The notes beneath the pieces were generated by a model that was not told the DNA's origin, searched no databases, and worked only from the letters and a program-made list of their open reading frames with translations. A DNA stretch of 64,000 bases. It comes from Atrina japonica (taxonomy: Eukaryota > Mollusca > Bivalvia > Pterioida > Pinnidae). A program made the translations under genes and the position numbers. Shown here one piece after another: positions 55,001 through 64,000 of this stretch. Location: NCBI GenBank assembly GCA_030159075.1, contig BROG01000527.1, positions 268,501 to 332,500 on the forward strand, in the 5' to 3' direction. Within the stretch, counting starts at the first letter, position 1, and each line of letters starts with the position of its first letter.

Positions 55001-58000
55001 CATGTACTTTATCCTATTGAAGATTTCAATTATTAGTCTCCAACCGGTTCTCATGCTGGAAAAGGTCTTAATATTATAATTCAACATCTAAATAAACTTT
55101 TATGTAGCAAATTACAACGGTTGAAAGTATCGATAGTCTAACTCACTCTCGCGATCGTCTAACTCACTATGGATAGTCTAACTCACTATCATGATTGTCT
55201 AACTCACTATGGATAGTCTAACTCACTATCATGATTGTCTAACTCACTATGGATAGTCTAACTCACTATGGATAGTCTAACTCACTATGGATAGTCTAAC
55301 TCACTATCATGATTGTCTAACTCACTATGGATAGTCTAACTCACTATGGATAGTCTAACTCACTATGGATAGTGTAACTCACTATCATGATGTCTTACTC
55401 ACTATGGATAGTCTTACTCACTATGGATAGTGTAACTCACTATCATGATGTCTTACTCACTATGGATAGTCTAACTCACTATGGATAGTCTAACTCACTA
55501 TGGATAGTCTAACTCACTATGGATAGTCTAACTCACTATGGATAGTCTAACTCACTATGGATAGTCTAACTCACTATGGATAGTCTAACTCACTATGGAT
55601 AGTCTAACTCACTATGGATAGTCTTACTCACTATGGATAGTGTAACTCACTATCATGATGTCTTACTCACTATGGATAGTTTAACTCACTATGGATAGTC
55701 TAACTCACTATGGATAGTCTAACTCACTATGGATAGTCTAACTCACTATGGATAGTCTAACTCACTATGGATAGTCTAACTCACTATGGATAGTGTAACT
55801 CACTATCATGATGTCTTACTCACTATGGATAGTCTAACTCACTATGGATAGTCTTACTCACTATGGATAGTGTAACTCACTATCATGATGTCTTACTCAC
55901 TATGGATAGTCTAACTCACTATGGATAGTCTTACTCACTATGGATAGTCTAACTCACTATCATGATGTCTTACTCACTATGGATAGTCTAACTCACTATG
56001 GTTTAGGATAGTCTTACTCACTATGGATAGTGTAACTCACTATCATGATGTCTTACTCACTATGGATAGTGTAACTCACTATCATGATGTCTTACTCACT
56101 ATGGATAGTCTAACTCACTATGGATAGTCTTACTCACTATGGATAGTGTAACTCACTATCATGATGTCTTACTCACTATGGATAGTGTAACTCACTATCA
56201 TGATGTCTTACTCACTATGGATAGTCTAACTCACTATGGATAGTCTTACTCACTATGGATAGTGTAACTCACTATCATGATGTCTTACTCACTATGGATA
56301 GTGTAACTCACTATCATGATGTCTTACTCACTATGGATAGTCTAACTCACTATGGATAGTCTTACTCACTATGGATAGTCTAACTCACTATCGCGATCAT
56401 CTGTTGTATTGCTTTTATACTTTTGTGATAATCTACTTATACTATTGGAATCTAGAAGACCTTATATCATGGTAACACCATTACAATTTCGTCTGTTTAA
56501 TATTGACTGTGCTGAATGGTACAAAATTGTTATGGTATGTTTAAACTTTAATGTTGACTATGCTCTGTGTTTCAGTGTCAGAAGAAATCCTCTCAGCGTA
56601 AGTAACTAATATTGCAATTGCTTTTTCAAGGACTAGTTTAGCGTTTTAATGCCCTCACCTAACATGCACCTAATTGTTGTTTGATCTGAAAGAATAAAAA
56701 ATCATCAAGCTGCACATTTGCAAGGGTTGCTTCATCAGTGAGCTTAATTCTTGTTTTCTCAGTTCGCAGTTAATCAACCCTTCAGTTTTTGATAATTTAA
56801 TAATTGTACAATGTAGTTTGAAATGCAGGCTATTATAGGTCTTAATTTAGATGGATCAATTTTCCTTGTGTGATGTGATACAATGTACAACTAATTTCGA
56901 TTTCAGCATGGGTACTTCAAATTTGGAGGCACTTTCATGCATAACGAGCAGTAGTCATTATCAGTAATTTAACGCTTCTCGTGATCTTGAACACCAAAGA
57001 CTCGTATGATTGCAGCTATGTCAGTTATACGGGTGAAAGTGTTTATTTTCAATAGGTAAAATGGGACATTTGTTTATCCACAATTTTCTCTAGTTTGCAA
57101 ATTCTTGACTGCAAATATCATCCTGTTGTTGGGATGGAGATCATGGGCAGTATTGATAAGCTTGTTGTGAAAGATTTTGGACATTTTCTTTGGCCTGGGT
57201 TGTTGCACCTGATATCAGTTATGGCTGGGCATTGTTATTGAGAGAGGACCTGTTCACTTAAGCCAGTACCCTATACATCATTGTTGTGTATTGCTTTTTA
57301 TAAAGCTGAAGTGAAGATGGAGATGGTTCACTGAAAGATAATAAAGATGAAGATAAATGTTTAAGTTTAGTAACAGGGGTATCACTTATAATATACAGTG
57401 TGTATGGCCTAATGTTGGAGATTTATATGTACTAGTGAAAAATGTTTAATATGGTCATTGCAGATACAAATTATAAAAGTTCCCTACCGCAATATACAGT
57501 TATAAAAATTTAAGACATCCAAATTACTATATTTATTTGTTCCACTCACTGCAGTGCACTTTTAAGGTTTTCTAAGAGTGTTTATAAAGGTTTTATACGT
57601 GAGTTTCAATGCGCTTACTTTTTGTGCCTGTGCTTTCTAAGACAAGTGCATTTCTTAATTGTTTTAGTTTTAAACAGACATTTCTCCTAGTTCTTTACTA
57701 GGATGGTTGTTTGGTCAGTATATCCTCAAGATCTTCACTATTACTATACATATAAATAGAAATTGCTTTAATTTACAGTCATTTAAAGGCTGTCAGGTGC
57801 TTGTGTTATTTTTCCGAAAAGTATTTATATTTTCCTAATTTTTTGTAACATCAAAATTTTAACAGTTTAGAAGGCAAGGGACACTTCAGAATATGGACAA
57901 GAAAACAGTTTAAATATCAAGTCAATTGAAATACTATTAGATAGAGTTAGAAAAACTAAAAAGAAATCAGGTCAATTGAAATACTGTTAGGTAGGGTTAG

Positions 58001-61000
58001 AAAAACTAAAAAGAAATCAGGTCAATTGAAATACTGTTAGGTAGGGTTAGAAAAACTAAAAAGAAATCAGGTCAATTGAAATACTGTTAGGTAGGGTTAG
58101 AAAAACTAAAAAGAAGTCAGGTCAATTGAAATACTGTTAGGTAGGGTTAGAAAAACTAAAAAGAAAATCAGGTCAATTGAAATACTGTTAGGTAGAGTTA
58201 GAAAAAACTAAAAAGAAATCAGGTCAATTGAAATACTGTTAGGTAGGGTTAGAAAAACTAAAAAGAAGTCAGGTCAATTGAAATACTGTTAGGTAGGGTT
58301 AGAAAAACTAAAAAGAAGTCAGGTCAATTGAAATACTGTTAGGTAGGGTTAGAAAAACTAAAAAGAAATCAGGTCAATTGAAATACTGTTAGGTAGAGTT
58401 AGAAAAACTAAAAAGAAATCAGGTCAATTGAAATACTGTTAGGTAGAGTTAGAAAAACTAAAAAGAAGTCAGGTCAATTGAAATACTGTTAGGTAGGGTA
58501 GGTTAGAAAAAACTAAAAAGAAATCAGGTCAATTGAAATACTGTTAGGTAGGGTTAGAAAAACTAAAAAGAAATCAGGTCAATTGAAATACTGTTAGGTA
58601 GGGTTAGAAAAACTAAAAAGAAATCAGGTCAATTGAAATACTGTTAGGTAGGGTTAGAAAAACTAAAAAGAAATCAGGTCAATTGAAATACTGTTAGGTA
58701 GGGTTAGAAAAACTAAAAAGAAATCAGGTCAATTGAAATACTGTTAGGTAGGGTTAGAAAAAACTAAAAAGAAGTCAGGTCAATTGAAATACTGTTAGGT
58801 AGGGTTAGAAAAACTAAAAAGAAATCAGGTCAATTTGAAATACTGTTAGGTAGGGTTAGAAAAACTAAAAAGAAGTCAGGTCAATTTAAATACTGTTAGG
58901 TAGGGTTAGAAAAACTAAAAAGAAGTCAGGTCAATTGAAATACTGTTAGGTAGGGTTAGAAAAACTAAAAAGAAGTCAGGTCAATTGAAATACTGTTAGG
59001 TAGGGTTAGAAAAACTAAAAAGAAGTCAGGTCAATTTAAATACTGTTAGGTAGGGTTAGAAAAACTAAAAAGAAATCAGGTCAATTGTAATACTGTAAGA
59101 TAGAGTTAGAAAAACTAAATTAGGTCAATTGAAATACTGAGAGATAGAGTTAGAAAAACTAGAAAGAAATTAGTTCTTTTTAGACAACACAAAACACCCA
59201 GGAACTACAAAAATAGGGAAAAGTGGTAGTTGCTTAATGGAACCAATTAATAATCCAATTAACATACATGTAAAACAGTTCATTTTTTATGAGGCAAGGT
59301 GGTATTGTTGTTGGGGGCTAGAGATAAACTGCTACATTGATTTTTGGTCCACATTTCCTCATCAACTGGCTAGAAAAGATACTCGATCATGTGTAAAAAA
59401 GTTGAGTAAATCTGAACTGTCGGGGGAGGTGTGCTTATTGGGTCAAATACAGTATATCAATCTTCTATTGTTGTTTTGCATTAAAATTATGATAATACAA
59501 AGATTTGTATCCAGCCTTTATTTCTTGCAGGTTAAATTTTGTATTTCAAGCGCCACTCTTGTCAGCTCTGGATCTTATTGACAACAGACATGTTACTCTC
59601 ATTAAATCTCCGAGTGGACGTAAAGTTTATCAGGTAAGATTTCTCGTCATCAGAATCATATCTGATTTGTTTTCTTTTGTTTTTAAATTTGAATGGTGTT
59701 TTACATTACACTCAACAATTGTTCAGCTATTTTGTGGCAGCCAGTTATTAGTGGTGGTAGAGAGAACTTGGTCACAATGTTTCTGAGAAGAGACCACCGG
59801 CCTTCTGCAAGAAAACTGGCAAAATTTCTGACAAAAAACATGCTTAGGTTCCAGCATGGCTTGAATCTGTGTTGACCAGAAGTGAGAGATTTCACAGTTC
59901 AAACGTCATGCTCTAACCACTCGGCCATGGCAGCACCTGTCTGATTTGTAGATGTTGTTGATGAATTATTGATATTTGCAGAGATATTTAAAGTTCACGT
60001 GAATGTGAAAGCAACACAATACTTAATTCACATTTTTTGGCCAAAAAACAAAAAAAACAACAACAAAAATGATTTGTGTGATGTGATGTGACCAATCCAC
60101 CTTGTGAGTCCTGGGCCAAACATTTTAAAGCAGTTTTAACAACTTTTTTCACTTATGAAAAAATTGAATTATATTTTATTTAAATATCAAAATTGAAAAG
60201 AAAATAAACAAAAATTTTTATTTTACTGCCATATCAAATCATATTCATGATGGCCTAGTTGTTATTTCATTTGCAAATTCCTTAATGTCTGATAAATCCA
60301 ACAAAATCCAGCTTTTTTTATTTACCCAACCAAAGATTGATGAAACGGAACTGAACAAATCATAACAATCAAAATAGGTTACTGGTAATTCATTTGTCAG
60401 TAATGTGAAATGCAAATATTTTCTTAGGATTTCTAATTAATAATATATTATCATTATATAATTATCATTATATTATATCCAGTGTACATAATACATGTAA
60501 GGGATTTTGTAAGATATACATTCAAACTTGCATTAAAGGCCACCTCTATATAAAGGGCACTCTGCCTATAAAGGTCATTCAAACATTACCTTTGTTAATT
60601 TTTTTATAATAAATAAACCTCTTTATAAAGGACACCTGTCTATAAAAGCTACTTTTGCAATTTGCATGTTCCCTTGATTCATGAAGGCCACCTGTCTATA
60701 ATGGCTACTTTTTGCATGATATGAGTGGCCTTTATATACAAGTTTGACTCTACTTCAGTATCAAGTTAAATCCAGTTACATTCTTATCATGATTATTATT
60801 CAGGTACTCGGAAGCTCTGGAATACCTTACTTCTGTCTGACTTCAAGTTTATACTGTTCATGTCCAGCTTACAGATACTCAGGTAGGTGCATGGTACACA
60901 ACAAAAGTTTTATCTGTTTTATTGGTGCTTTTGCCACACTTAACAACTTTTCTGTTATATGGTGGCAGCCAGTTTTAATGGTGAAGTGGTTACAATGTAC

Positions 61001-62835
61001 CCGGGAAGAGACCACTGGCCTTCTACAAGTAAGCTGGCAAATTTTATCACAAAACCAGTTTAGGTTCCAGTGTGAGGTGAAACCTGATTTTACAATGGTT
61101 TTACTTTAGAGAAATCTCAATGCCATGATTTAAGGTAAATCTGAAGGTGCAAGAACCCTGTTGTATACTTTAGGTATGTAAACAAAATCTATCCTTTCCA
61201 TAGTAATGATTGTATGTTTGTTTTTATTTTCAGTTTTACTTAAGAACGAACACATGATGGTAAGTGGTATTAAATATTATCCAAATTTTTATTTATTTGT
61301 CACCTATCAGTGTACGGTGGATGTGGGGGTGGGGGTTGGTTTTGCCTGTGTCAGAATTTCTATTTGTCAGGTAAGAGTTTTGTAATTGCTCAACAGTAAG
61401 TAATGATTCACAAGTAGGGGCAGGGGGCTTGTATTGATTCATCGTTGCTCTCAGAATGCTTGTTTATAATGGTTTCATGGGTAGGGGATATATATTGATT
61501 CATTCATACTCTTAAAATGCTTGTCTATAATGGTCTCACAAGTAGGGACATGTATTGATTCATCAACACTCTCAAAATGCTTGTCTATAATGGTCACACA
61601 GGAGTCATGTATTGATTCATTATGGTCACACAGGTAGGGGACATGTATTGATTTACCAACACTCTCAAAATGCTTGTCTGTAATGGTTTCATGGGTAGGG
61701 GTCATGTATTGATTCATCAATACTATCAGAATGCTTGTTTATAATGGTCTCGCAGGTAGGGGACATATATTGATTCATCCATACTCTTAAAATGCTTGTC
61801 TATTGATTCATCAATACTATCAGAATGCTTGTTTATAATGGTCTCACAAGTAGGGACATGTATTAATTCATCAATTGATAACCTCAAAATGCTTGTTTAT
61901 AATGGTTTCACAGGTAGGGGACATGTATTGATTCACCAACACTCTCAAAATGCTTGTCTGTAATGGTTTCACAGGTAGGGGACATGTATTGATTCACCAA
62001 CACTCTCAAAATGCATGTCTGTAATGGTTTCACAGGTAGGGGTCATGTATTGATTCATCAATACTGTCATGTATTGATTCATCAATGCTTTCAGAATGCT
62101 TGTTTATAATGGTCTCACAGGTAGGGGACAAATTGATTCATAAAAATTCTTCGAATGCTTACTATATTTGAGTCATGTCTGTTATTGGAAAAAGTTTGAA
62201 CTCTTAAAGGGTTAGATTGATATGCATTGGGTCAAGATATAAATAGAATCTAAGGTAGATGATTTTTAGATCATATTTTTATCTTATCTCATTTTTTACA
62301 AAAGAACTTCCTTTACAGGATTTCATAAGATTCTATTTATTGTAATCATCTAAACTCTTGCAGAAAATTGCCAAAGTTGAGACTTTTTACTTATTTATAT
62401 TATTCTAAGTCGATGTTGTTATTTTCAACTTACCAGGTAATTAAGAAAAACATAATTTTACACAAAAAAATGAATTTTTTACCTACATGTACTTGAAACT
62501 ACCTAACTATCAATGAAAGAGCACCTCAATCTAAGAATCAAATTTGATTTCATTGACATTAACCAAATGAAAATGAGTCAACCCTATAATTGTATTGTTG
62601 AAATAATACAGTATTTTAAGCTCACCTGGCCCAAAGGTAATTCCCAGTACTCTTTACCCAGAAGGCCTTTTGTACGTAACATGATAAATGTAATAAATAA
62701 ACATACTTTTCTCTTTTCATTTGTTGACAGTGTAAACATACTTTGGCCATAAAGTTGGCGGATGCTATGGATCTGTGTAAAGTTCAGGAAGTTTCAGATG
62801 AAGAAATCAGCAATATGCTGTCCAGTATAGAGTGA
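49027..62835 (+). CDS. ZSWIM7: ZSWIM7 / SWS1 SWIM-domain protein, 7 exons, complete
   Basis: SWS1 works with a RAD51 paralogue-like partner (SWSAP1) in the Shu complex, promoting RAD51-dependent homologous recombination in the nucleus. Exons are 49027-49096, 54725-54796, 56576-56597, 59531-59633, 60804-60882, 61234-61259 and 62731-62835. Phases close at every GT-AG junction, giving 477 nt and 158 residues. The SWIM zinc motif is complete: C107-x-C109 (YCSCPA), then C125-x-H127 (CKH). Conserved text includes SALDLIDNRHVTLI and SPSGRKVYQVLGSSG. The start at 49027 has A at -3 and G at +4. A second in-frame ATG at 49093 (MEEDLVAV) aligns with the start of the 140-residue human protein, so the first 22 residues may be optional. 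Two exons are tiny (22 and 26 bp). Introns 1, 2, 3 and 6 each contain a different tandem array. Confidence 0.95.
49610..49786. mobile_element. Foldback/TIR element, about 56-bp arms, in ZSWIM7 intron 1
   Basis: ATAGACCCTTTCACAATAAC then TGTGGTCCTGTAACTTTGAG at the left is mirrored by CTCAAAGTTACAGGACCGCA then GCTATCGTGAAAGGGTCTAT at the right, with about 60 bp between the arms. No coding sequence. Confidence 0.75.
50981..51345. mobile_element. 365-bp TIR element with TACAT target duplication, ZSWIM7 intron 1
   Basis: CAGGGATAGAAATTA at the left is inverted as TAATTTCTATCCCTG at the right. TACAT precedes the left end and follows the right end, a 5-bp duplication. The interior has GGGGCCCAGTAGCCCA and TAGGAGCCCAGATAGCTCC. 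The CAG ends and 5-bp duplication parallel the element at 45611-45810. Confidence 0.7.
51399..54025. repeat. 39-bp tandem array, about 67 units, ZSWIM7 intron 1
   Basis: The unit is GTGATGTCACTTGAACAGTA then CTCAGCAGCCTACAGGAGA. TGATGTCA differs by one base from the palindromic CRE (TGACGTCA), and units with GTGGTGTCA or GTGATATCA also occur. Thirty-nine is a multiple of three, so long frames of 200-340 codons are open on both strands; the repetitive peptides (EQYSAAYRRVMSL on plus) have no start, domain or splice context. 52940-53250 is unusually rich in indels. Confidence 0.9.
54188..54292. mobile_element. MITE, TACAGTCAAACTTG family, short copy
   Basis: TACAGACAAACTTGCATTAA at the left and ATAGACAAGTTGGACTGTA at the right are inverted; the interior TTATAAAGGCCAATAAATA matches 60517-60752. 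It lies in ZSWIM7 intron 1. Confidence 0.6.
55129..56400. repeat. 19/20-bp tandem array, about 65 units, ZSWIM7 intron 2
   Basis: The main unit is GGATAGTCTAACTCACTAT. Variants with TCTTACTCACTAT, GTGTAACTCACTAT and a 20-base CATGATGTCTTACTCACTAT form higher-order blocks. The outermost units at both edges carry CGCGATC (near 55149 and 56392), which interior units lack. It is not CRISPR: there are no unique spacers. Confidence 0.9.
57918..59165. repeat. 50-bp tandem array, about 25 units, ZSWIM7 intron 3
   Basis: The unit is AGAAATCAGGTCAATTGAAA, TACTGTTAGGTAGGGTTAGA, AAAACTAAAA. Interior units are nearly identical; the first and last two are diverged, as in an array grown from the middle. 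GTAGGGTTAG includes a telomere-like TAGGGTTAG in each unit, which I take as coincidence. Confidence 0.92.
59745..59937 (-). mobile_element. tRNA-derived SINE, minus strand, ZSWIM7 intron 4
   Basis: From 59937 on the minus strand: TGGCCGAGTGGTTAGAGCAT (A box), GAACTGTGAAATCTCTCACT, then GTTCCAGCC... The plus-strand text GAGACCACCGGCCTTCTGCA is the inverted body. It is the same family as 12973-13207. Confidence 0.65.
60517..60752. mobile_element. MITE, TACAGTCAAACTTG family, longest copy
   Basis: TACATTCAAACTTGCATTAA at the left and TATACAAGTTTGACTCTA at the right are inverted. The interior has GGCCACCTCTATATAAAGGG and ACCTGTCTATAATGGCTACT repeated in altered form. It ends about 50 bp before the exon 5 acceptor of ZSWIM7. 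Confidence 0.6.
60935..61105 (-). mobile_element. SINE fragment, minus strand, ZSWIM7 intron 5
   Basis: GTTATATGGTGGCAGCCAGT, GAGACCACTGGCCTTCTACA and GTTTAGGTTCCAGTGTGAGG match the inverted body and part of the head of the 59745 copy. Confidence 0.55.
61395..62150. repeat. About 61-bp tandem array, ZSWIM7 intron 6
   Basis: Units read TCATCAACACTCTCAAAATG, CTTGTCTATAATGGTCTCAC, AGGTAGGGGACATGTATTGAT. About eleven copies occur, some shortened by deletion. Most carry CACAG/GTAGGG or CACAA/GTAGGG on the gene's sense strand, a weak donor-like string. Confidence 0.8.
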
Positions 62836-62913
62836 GAGAACTGATTCTTACAGTGAGAAAACTGATTCTTACCATGAGAGAATTGATCCCCAGAGTGAGA
62901 GAATTGGTTCCTA
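62831..62913 (+). repeat. 21-bp repeat, four copies, starting at the ZSWIM7 stop codon
   Basis: AGTGAGAGAACTGATTCTTAC is followed by three diverged copies (62852, 62874 and 62894). The TGA stop at 62833-62835 lies in the first copy, so the 3' UTR opens with copies of the stop-codon context. Confidence 0.7.
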
Positions 62914-63029
62914 GAAGAAGAAAGAAACACCAAGTTTTCATTACAAAGCATGGATATTAAAGAAGGAGCCATCAAATGATAATTAATTTGAGAGGAATAC
63001 TTCACACTAAAAAGTTCGTGTTGGATGAA

Positions 63030-64000
63030 GTGCCACAGTCTATAGAGAAATCCCGGGTGAACATGGCATCACAATCTTCACTGAAATATACAATCCAGGG
63101 TTGACATTCAGTTACAGACCACAGTGAAGTAGACAGTCCAGGGTTGACATGGAGCCATAGTCTACAGTGAAATATACAGTCTGGGATAAACATGGAGTCA
63201 CAGTGAAGTAGACAGTCCATGGTTGACATGGAGTCAGTCTACAGTGAAATATACAGTCTGGGGTAAACATGGAGTCAGAGTGGAGTAGACATTCCAGGGT
63301 TGACGTAGCCACAGTCTACAGTGAAAATATACAGTCTGGGATAAACATTGACAGTGAAGTAGACAGTCCATGGTTGACAAGTCTACAGTGAAATATACTG
63401 TCTGGGGTATAAAGTCAGTGAAGTAGACAGTCCACATTGAAATGGAGCCATAGTCCAGTGAAATATACAGTCTGGGATAAACATGGAGTCACATTGAAAT
63501 AGACAGTCCATGGTTGACATGGAGTCAGTCTACAGTGAAATATACAGTCTGGGGTAAACATGGAGTCACAGTGAAATAGACAGTCCATGGTTGACATGGA
63601 GTCAGTCTACAGTGAAATATACAGTCTGGGGTAAACATGGAGTCAGAGTGGAGTAGACATTCCAGGGTTGACATGGAGCCACAGTCTACAGTGAAATATA
63701 CAGTCTGGGATAAACATGGAGTCACAGTGAAGTAGACAGTCCATGGTTGACATGGGTCAGCCACAGAAATCTACAGTGGGGTAAACATGGAGTCACAGTA
63801 GAAAGTCCAGGATTGACATGGAGCCATAGTCTACATGAAATATACAGTGGAAATATGGAGTCACAGTGAAGTAGACAGGGTGACATGGAGTCAGTCTACA
63901 GTGAAATATACAGTCTGGGGTAAACATGAAGTCAGAGTGGAGTAGACAGTCCATGGTTGACATGGAGCCACAGTCTACAGTGAAATATACAGTCTGGGGT
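63030..64000. repeat. Dimeric tandem array, about 79 bp per dimer, running off the window
   Basis: Two related half-units alternate: AGTGAAATATACAGTCTGGG plus GTAAACATGGAGTCAC, and AGTGAAGTAGACAGTCCATG plus GTTGACATGGAGCC, then ACAGTCTAC. Both derive from one ancestral monomer. About eleven or twelve dimers are seen, several with deletions (63340-63450 and 63750-63880). The ZSWIM7 3' UTR may extend into it. Short minus-strand frames are repeats. Confidence 0.85.

Noticed and set aside
55129..56400. CRISPR-like repeat array
   Set aside because: The units abut with no unique spacers, the period is 19-20 bp, and the setting is a eukaryotic intron.
57918..59165. Interstitial telomere repeat
   Set aside because: TAGGGTTAG occurs once per 50-bp unit only; there are no consecutive telomeric hexamers.

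Overview
The window is eukaryotic nuclear DNA: AT-rich, with spliced genes carrying GT-AG introns, tRNA-derived SINEs, small TIR transposons and many tandem arrays. The style of the repeats (short palindromic MITEs, several tRNA-headed SINE families, frequent ACATGTAC strings) and the protein sequences suggest a lophotrochozoan, most likely a bivalve mollusc. That assignment is an inference and I cannot name a species.

I can support three host genes. (1) 3464-13807, plus strand: a 7-exon, 618-residue putative zinc metallopeptidase with an HExxHxxxxxH site, of the Pfam 'putative peptidase' (Metallopep, YIL108W-like) type. (2) 48742-33852, minus strand: a complete 14-exon UPB1 (beta-ureidopropionase, pyrimidine catabolism), 384 residues, the same length as human UPB1. 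(3) 49027-62835, plus strand: a complete 7-exon ZSWIM7 (SWS1, Shu-complex recombination factor), 158 residues. UPB1 and ZSWIM7 are divergent and share a 284-bp intergenic gap. The three genes act in unrelated processes. Reading phase closes at every splice junction I list.

Layout: 1-3.4 kb is upstream sequence with repeats; 3.4-13.8 kb is the metallopeptidase, with a piggyBac relic, SINEs and MITEs in its introns; 13.8-33.8 kb is about 20 kb with no recognised host gene, holding minisatellites, SINEs, foldback and TIR elements and one 569-bp TIR element filled by a 151-codon ORF; 33.8-48.7 kb is UPB1; 49.0-62.8 kb is ZSWIM7, whose introns 1, 2, 3 and 6 each hold a different minisatellite; 62.8-64 kb is a two-part tandem array running off the window.

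The most striking observation is in UPB1. A tandem array of about 45 units of 31-33 bp (37544-39025) is built from the last 19 coding bases of exon 9 plus its own 5' splice site. The exon end encodes a conserved UPB1 motif (INRVGT), so the exon is ancestral. The intron therefore carries dozens of copies of the authentic GTAAGT donor in exon-like context on the sense strand, a natural decoy-splice-site array.

Long open frames inside the tandem arrays (up to about 340 codons, on both strands) result from repeat periods that are multiples of three, and I did not call them genes.
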